NCBI GenBank assembly: GCA_001464765.1
Contig: LNDV01000018.1
Location: 1 to 64,000 of the forward strand
Reading direction: 5' to 3'
Source: Betaproteobacteria bacterium Ga0077526
Lineage (GTDB): Bacteria; Pseudomonadota; Gammaproteobacteria; Burkholderiales; Ga0077523
DNA length: 64,000 bases
Below the pieces are notes generated by a model. The model was given only the letters and a program-made list of their open reading frames with translations. It searched no databases and was not told the DNA's origin. This document shows, one piece after another, positions 14,401 through 20,400 of the stretch. Made by a program: the position numbers and the translations under genes. Numbering within the stretch: position 1 is the stretch's first letter; the number at the start of each line of letters is the position of its first letter.

Positions 14401-17400
14401 GCCCGTGCGCGCATCGTTCCAGGCGATGAAGGGACGCCCGTTGGCATCCGCCGCCACCGCGGCCGCCTGCACGAAACCGCCAGTGGCGCTGACACCGCGA
14501 TTCGACGCGTCGCCCGGCAGGCGCTCCACAAATCCGGCGCCGGTCCATTCCTTCACGAAGAACGCGACGGTGTTGTCCGGGCGCTCCTGCACGCTGTCGT
14601 CGCCCCAGACGAGGTAGAGCTTGCCGCCGCCCGTGGACAGCTTAGGAATGAACGTACGCCCCGTGGTGGCCGACACGCCCTGCCCGGTCGCCGAGCCGAG
14701 GCTCGCTTCCTGCCAGACACCGCCGGACAGGCGACGGACGTAGATCTCTTCCCGACCGGAACTCTGGTCCTGCCAGGCCGCGAACAGGCTGCCGCCGAAG
14801 TAGGCGAGCGTCGGCGCGGCGCTCGCGCCGGCCGAGCCGCTCACATTGATGGCATTCGTGAGGGTGTTGGCCCCGACGTTCCACTGGCGCGAATACACAT
14901 CGGTCGTGCTGCCGACCCCCTGCACCCACGCGATGGCCACGTTGCCGCCGTCCGCCGTCGCTGTCAGCTGCGACACGCCACCCGCGAGGTTCGTCAGCGC
15001 CACACCGCCGCCGAGCGTGATCCAGTTCGCGCCGTCGAACCGCTTGGCGTACACGTTGGCGTTGCCGGCGGAGCGGTCGAGCCACACCACCACGGGGCCC
15101 ACCGTGGTCATGACGAGGCGGGCTTCGTCCGCCCCGCCCGAATTGCTGATGCCGTTGACGTCGAGAGACTCGCCGAGCGCCGCCCAGCTGACGCCGTTCC
15201 AGCGCGCGACCTTGATGTCGGACGCGTTGCCGTTGATCTCGGTCCACGCGACGATCGGGCTGTCGCCGTCCATCGCCAGGCTCGGCCGGCGCGATTGCGG
15301 ACGCGATTCCGAGATGCCGCCGAACGATGCGCTGCCGGCGAGCTCGGACCACGCGCCGTCCTGATTGCGGGCCACGTAGATCTCGTAGCTGCCGTTGCGC
15401 GAATCGGCCCACGCGACGAAGCGCGCGCTGGACGTCACGGCGAGCGAGGGTTCGACGGCGACGCTCGTGCCGCCGGAGACGCCCGTGCCGCTGCCCGATC
15501 CGGAGAAGTCGCGCCACCAGCCGCGATCGTCCGGACCGACCGGCAGAGCGCCCGTGGCGCGCGGATCCACCGTGCCAACGAACACGGTCGGATTCGGAGT
15601 CGCCGACGGGACCACGAAGTTCGGAGGCTGCCCGCCCTCATCGGCGCCGTAGTTCGCGATGTTCGACGTGCCCCCACCGATGGTGATCTCGTCGTCGCCG
15701 CCCTCGCCGAACAGGATGTCGTTGCCGCCCTGGCCGAAGAGCCGGTCGCGGCCCGAGCCCGCCTCGTTGGCGTCCGTCCCGAAGTCGCCGTAGAGCCAGT
15801 CCACCGCGTTGTCGTCCGCCGCACCGCTTTCGCTGTGCCCGTAGAGACGATCGTGATTGGCGCCACCGAGCAGCACGTCGATGCCCGCGTTGCCCTCGAT
15901 GAGGTCGTCCCCTTCGCCACCGTCGGTGATGTCATCGCCATCACCACCGCGCAGTACGTCGTTGCCGCCGAAGCCGTAGAGGATGTCGCGTCCTTCCTCG
16001 CCGGCCAGCAGGTCCGCACCGTCGTCGGAGCCGCGCAGGATGTCTTCGCCGGCGCTGCCCCACAGTTCGTCCCCGCTGCCGCCCCCGCCGATCAGTTCGT
16101 CGTTGCCGGCGTCGCCGCGCAGGTAGTCGGTGCCGAATCCGCCGTCGAGCGTGTCGTCATCGTCGCCGCCGAACAGCTGGTCGTTGCCGAAGCTGCCGTA
16201 GAGGCGGTCCCTGCCGCGGGACCCGATGAGCAGGTCGCCATGTACGCCGCCATCGATGATGTCGTCACCATCTTCGCCATCGATGCGGTCAGCCCCGCCG
16301 AGACCCCAGATCGTGTCGTTGCCTGCGCCGCCGAAGATGCGGTCGCCTAACCACACGGCATCCGAGAAGTTGCTGTCCTCGCCGCCCTCGTCAGTACCGA
16401 CGATGCGGTCATCGCCGCCGTCGCCGAAAAGGAGCTTGCCCAGGCCGGTGCCACCGAGCAGCAGGTCGTCGTCCGCGCCGCCATGCAGTTCGTCGAGCCC
16501 CGCGCCCGCATCGAGGAGGTCGTCACCCTCGTTGCCGAAGAGCAGGTCGTTGCCGGTCTCGCCATAGATGGCGTCATTGCCGGCGCCGCCGAACGCCTGG
16601 TCGTCGCCGGTGGAACCGTAGATGCGGTCGATGCCTGCCCCGCCCCAGGCGAGGTCGTTGTCGGCGCCGCCGAACAGGATGTCGTCGCCGAGATCGCCGG
16701 AGAGCTGATCCGCACCGTCCTCGCCGAAGATCTGATCGTCGCCCTCCTGGCCGCGCACGATGTCCGCACCGGTACCTGCCAGGATCGTGTCGTCGTCCGC
16801 GCCGCCCAGGATCGTGTCGTTGCCCTCGTCACCGTAGATGAGGTCGTTGCCCTGATCGCCCTGGATGCTGTCGTTGTCCAGCCCGCCGCGGATGAGGTCT
16901 GCCGCCGAGCCGCCGAAGATGATGTCGTTGCCCGACTCACCTTCGATGGTGTCCTCGCCGCCATCGCCGAAGAGTTCGTCGTCCCCCTGCCCGCCGTAGA
17001 GGCGGTCGAGGCCGGCTTCCCCGTGGATGATGTCATTGCCGCCCTGGCCATAGAGCACGTCGTTGCCGGCATCGCCGGCTTCACCGGGTCGTTCGTATTC
17101 CGAACCGATGGCAAGGTCACCCCAGATCTTGTCGCGCGCGAGATCGTCGCCGGCGCCGTTCTCAGACTGCCCGAAGATGAGGTCGTTGCCCGCGCCGCCC
17201 ACGAGGCCATCGGAGCCGGTGCCGCCTTCGAGCCGGTCGATCCCCCACTGGCCGAACAGTTCGTCGTTGCCGGCGCCTCCCAGCAGCAGGTCGTTGCCGT
17301 CCCCACCGAGCAGGCGGTCGATGCCATTGCCCCCGTCGAGCTGATCATCGCCCTGCTCGCCGTCGAGCTGGTCGTCGCCACCGTTGCCGTAGAGGAAGTC

Positions 17401-20400
17401 GTTGCCGCTGCGCCCGTAGATTGTGTCGACCGAGTTGTCATCGTTCTGACCGGACTCGGAGTGACCCCAGATGCGATCGACCCCGGAACCGCCGAAGAGC
17501 TTGTCGTCGCCGCGCCCGCCCTGCAGGCGCGACCCGCCCGTACCACCGGCGATGAGCACGTCGCCCCCCCAGAACTGCGACGCGCCTGCGAAGTCGCCCC
17601 ACAACTCCACCGGCATGTCGACGCTCTCGTCGATCTCGATCGTGTCGCTGCCCGCGCCGCCGAAGCCGATGATGCGGGTCACGTCCGGGCCGAGTTCGCC
17701 GCTCTCGAGATTCGAGAAGCGACCGTACATCTGCTGATACCCGAAGGCCTCCACCATCACGGTGCCATTGCCCACCTGGGTGACCTTGAAGTTCTCGTTG
17801 CCGTCCTCGATGTCCTGGTGCAGGCGCGCGAAAGCGCGCGGACCCATGTTGAGCGTGAGATCGCCGGTCTCCGGATCGAGGAAGGCGAGCACCGGCGGCG
17901 GCTCGTCGCAGTCGATCCCGAACTCGATGAGGGTGATCCGTGCGATCTCGTACTCGAACTCGATCTCGAGGGGCCAGAAGCCGATGGACGCGAACACGGA
18001 CAGGAACGCCCCCATCTCGCCGCGGTAGTCGAAAGCGCAGAGGAACCCGCTCTCGCTGATGACCTGGAAGAACTCCTTGCCCCGCAGCTTGCCGTCGTCG
18101 TTGGGGTCGTTGATGTTCATGTAGATGTCGGCGAAGATCCCGCCCTTCGCCCCGATCTCGGCGAGGAACACGTCCGCCTTTGCCCCCGCGTAGATCTGCG
18201 AGGTGAGCACCATCTCGTCGATATCCTTGCCGTTGGCGTCCCAGTCGGCGACGTAGAAGCCGTTCAGCAGGTCCGGCACGAAGCCGGTGTCCGCATAGTC
18301 GAAGAAGCCCTGCGTGTCATAGCCGAAGGTGAACTGGCCCTCCAGGCCTGCACCGCCGCCGAAGATCACGAAGATGGGCACGCCCATGATCACCGCGACC
18401 GGCCCGAACTCGAGTTCGAAGTCGAAGCCGAACTCGAACTTGGGCGTCGTGTACGTGAACAGGTCGACGTTCTGTCCCAGCAGCAGCTTGAAGGCCGAGA
18501 GCGGATCCTCCAGCAGCGGGATCTTGAAGCCCGCCTCGGCACCCTTGATCTTCTCCTTCTGGGTCTTCAAGTCCGGCGCGATGGCGCCGAACTGGTCGGC
18601 CACGCTTTGCAGCGGACTGGTCGTGCGGCCGTTCAGGACATTCGCGTTCGACAGCTGGCTCTTCGACGCGGGGTTGCGCAGGTCGATGCCGTTCAGGTTG
18701 AAGCCGCCGAAGTTGATGAAGGTTCCGTCCGCCGAGGTGGCGTCGATCATGTCGACGAACACGATGATGTCGGCAACGGCTTCGATGAAGTCGGCGGTGG
18801 AGTCGGGGATGAAGCCGAAGTCGGACGCGAGATCGAGCAGCGTGTAGTCCTCGCCTGCGATCGCCGAGATCACCGGCAGCGGCGAAGTGATCACATCGAG
18901 AATGGGTTCGATCGGATCGAAGATGCCCGAGATGTTGTCGACGATCGGGCCGAGGAAGCTGTCGAGGAACTCGCCGAAGTTCAGGCGGACGTTGTTGAAC
19001 GCCACGTTGGGCATGGCACCCGCGAGGCCCGTCTGCGGCGTGAACCCCCAGGTGAGGCTGAAATCCGCCTGCATCGAGGGGAACTGGTCACTCAGGAAGT
19101 CTGCCGCATTGGGGTCCGTGACGGCGAAGTCGCCGGGCACGCCCAGCGTGAGATCCAGGTTGATGGCGGCGTTCGCGGACAGGTCCGCCTTCACCACCTG
19201 CGCGAAATCGAGATTGCCGCCGGCCAGTTCGTTGAACGTGAGCCGGTTACCGCCGCCGACCGGATCACGCAGATCGATGGCGAAGCCGCCGGTGAAGAAG
19301 CTGGGGTCCTGTCCGTCGGCGTCGTTGGTTTCATCCTGGATCTTGAGGCGCAGCGGCCCGAGCGTGCCGCCGAGGGCGAAGTTCTGCAGCCGCGCATCGA
19401 GGGCGAGGCTCATCTCGTTCAGGCCGGAGGTGTCGATGTACACGCCATCGTTGCGGCTCACGCCGATCTTCAGATCGAAGGTGAGCCCGACTCCGAGCTG
19501 CACGGCCGAGTTTTCGGCGACCGCGAGACCGAGCCCGGGCAGACCCAGATCGAAACCGATGTTCGACGCGATGAGGTTCTGCTTGCCGAGCTTCATGTCG
19601 AACAGGATGTCGTCGATGATCCCGTCGTTCGTGTTGTCGACCGTCACGACGCGCACATCATCCTTGGTGATCTGCGTGCCCGCGTCTGCACCATCGAGCA
19701 GGATGCCGAGACCCCCGGGGCCGAAGGCGTCGAAGAGGATCTGCTGGACCTGATCCTTCGACTGCGTGCCGCCGGACAGTGCGTTGTTCAGCCGCTGCAC
19801 GACGTCGGTCCGCAGCTTCTCGATGACCTGCGCGCCGTCCTTGAGGCTGTCGCCCACGAACGGCAGGTTGACCCCGAGGATCTGACCGTCGAGGGCGTCC
19901 TGGATGGTCGCCAGCACGAGGTCGATGCCGTCCACGAAGCTGTTCATGTTGCCGAGCAGATCGATGCTGCTGATCGCAGCGGCGAGATTGGGCGCAGTCA
20001 GCGTGGTGGTGGTCGAGAGATTCGTCAGGTCGCCGATGGTGAGAACGATGTTGTTGGCGCCCGCGCCACCCAGCGGATTCGCCGGCGTGGGGAAGAAGAC
20101 CGGCAGCGTGGCGCCGGCCCGACCGGCCAGCGTGACGTCCAGAACGCTCGTGCTCCACTGGTTGGTGTAGTAGCGGTCCCCGGCAACCGGCTTGAACCCC
20201 ACGCTGAAGGTCGCAGGCACGCCGGCGCCGTTGTCCAGATAGGCGGAGCCGCCGCGGATGAAGAGGCCCAGGGGACCGACGGAAGCATCGAAGTTCAGGT
20301 TGGAGCCCGCGACCTTCGCGGACAGGCTGATGTTGGAGTCGTCGCGGATGTAGGCGCGCGGCGTGGCGGGCTGCGACAGGTCGAAGCCGAAGATGAAGTT

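Noticed and set aside
15690..17560. RTX toxin gene on its own
   Set aside because: The RTX repeats are an internal part of the much longer frame, with no separate start and no toxin domain.
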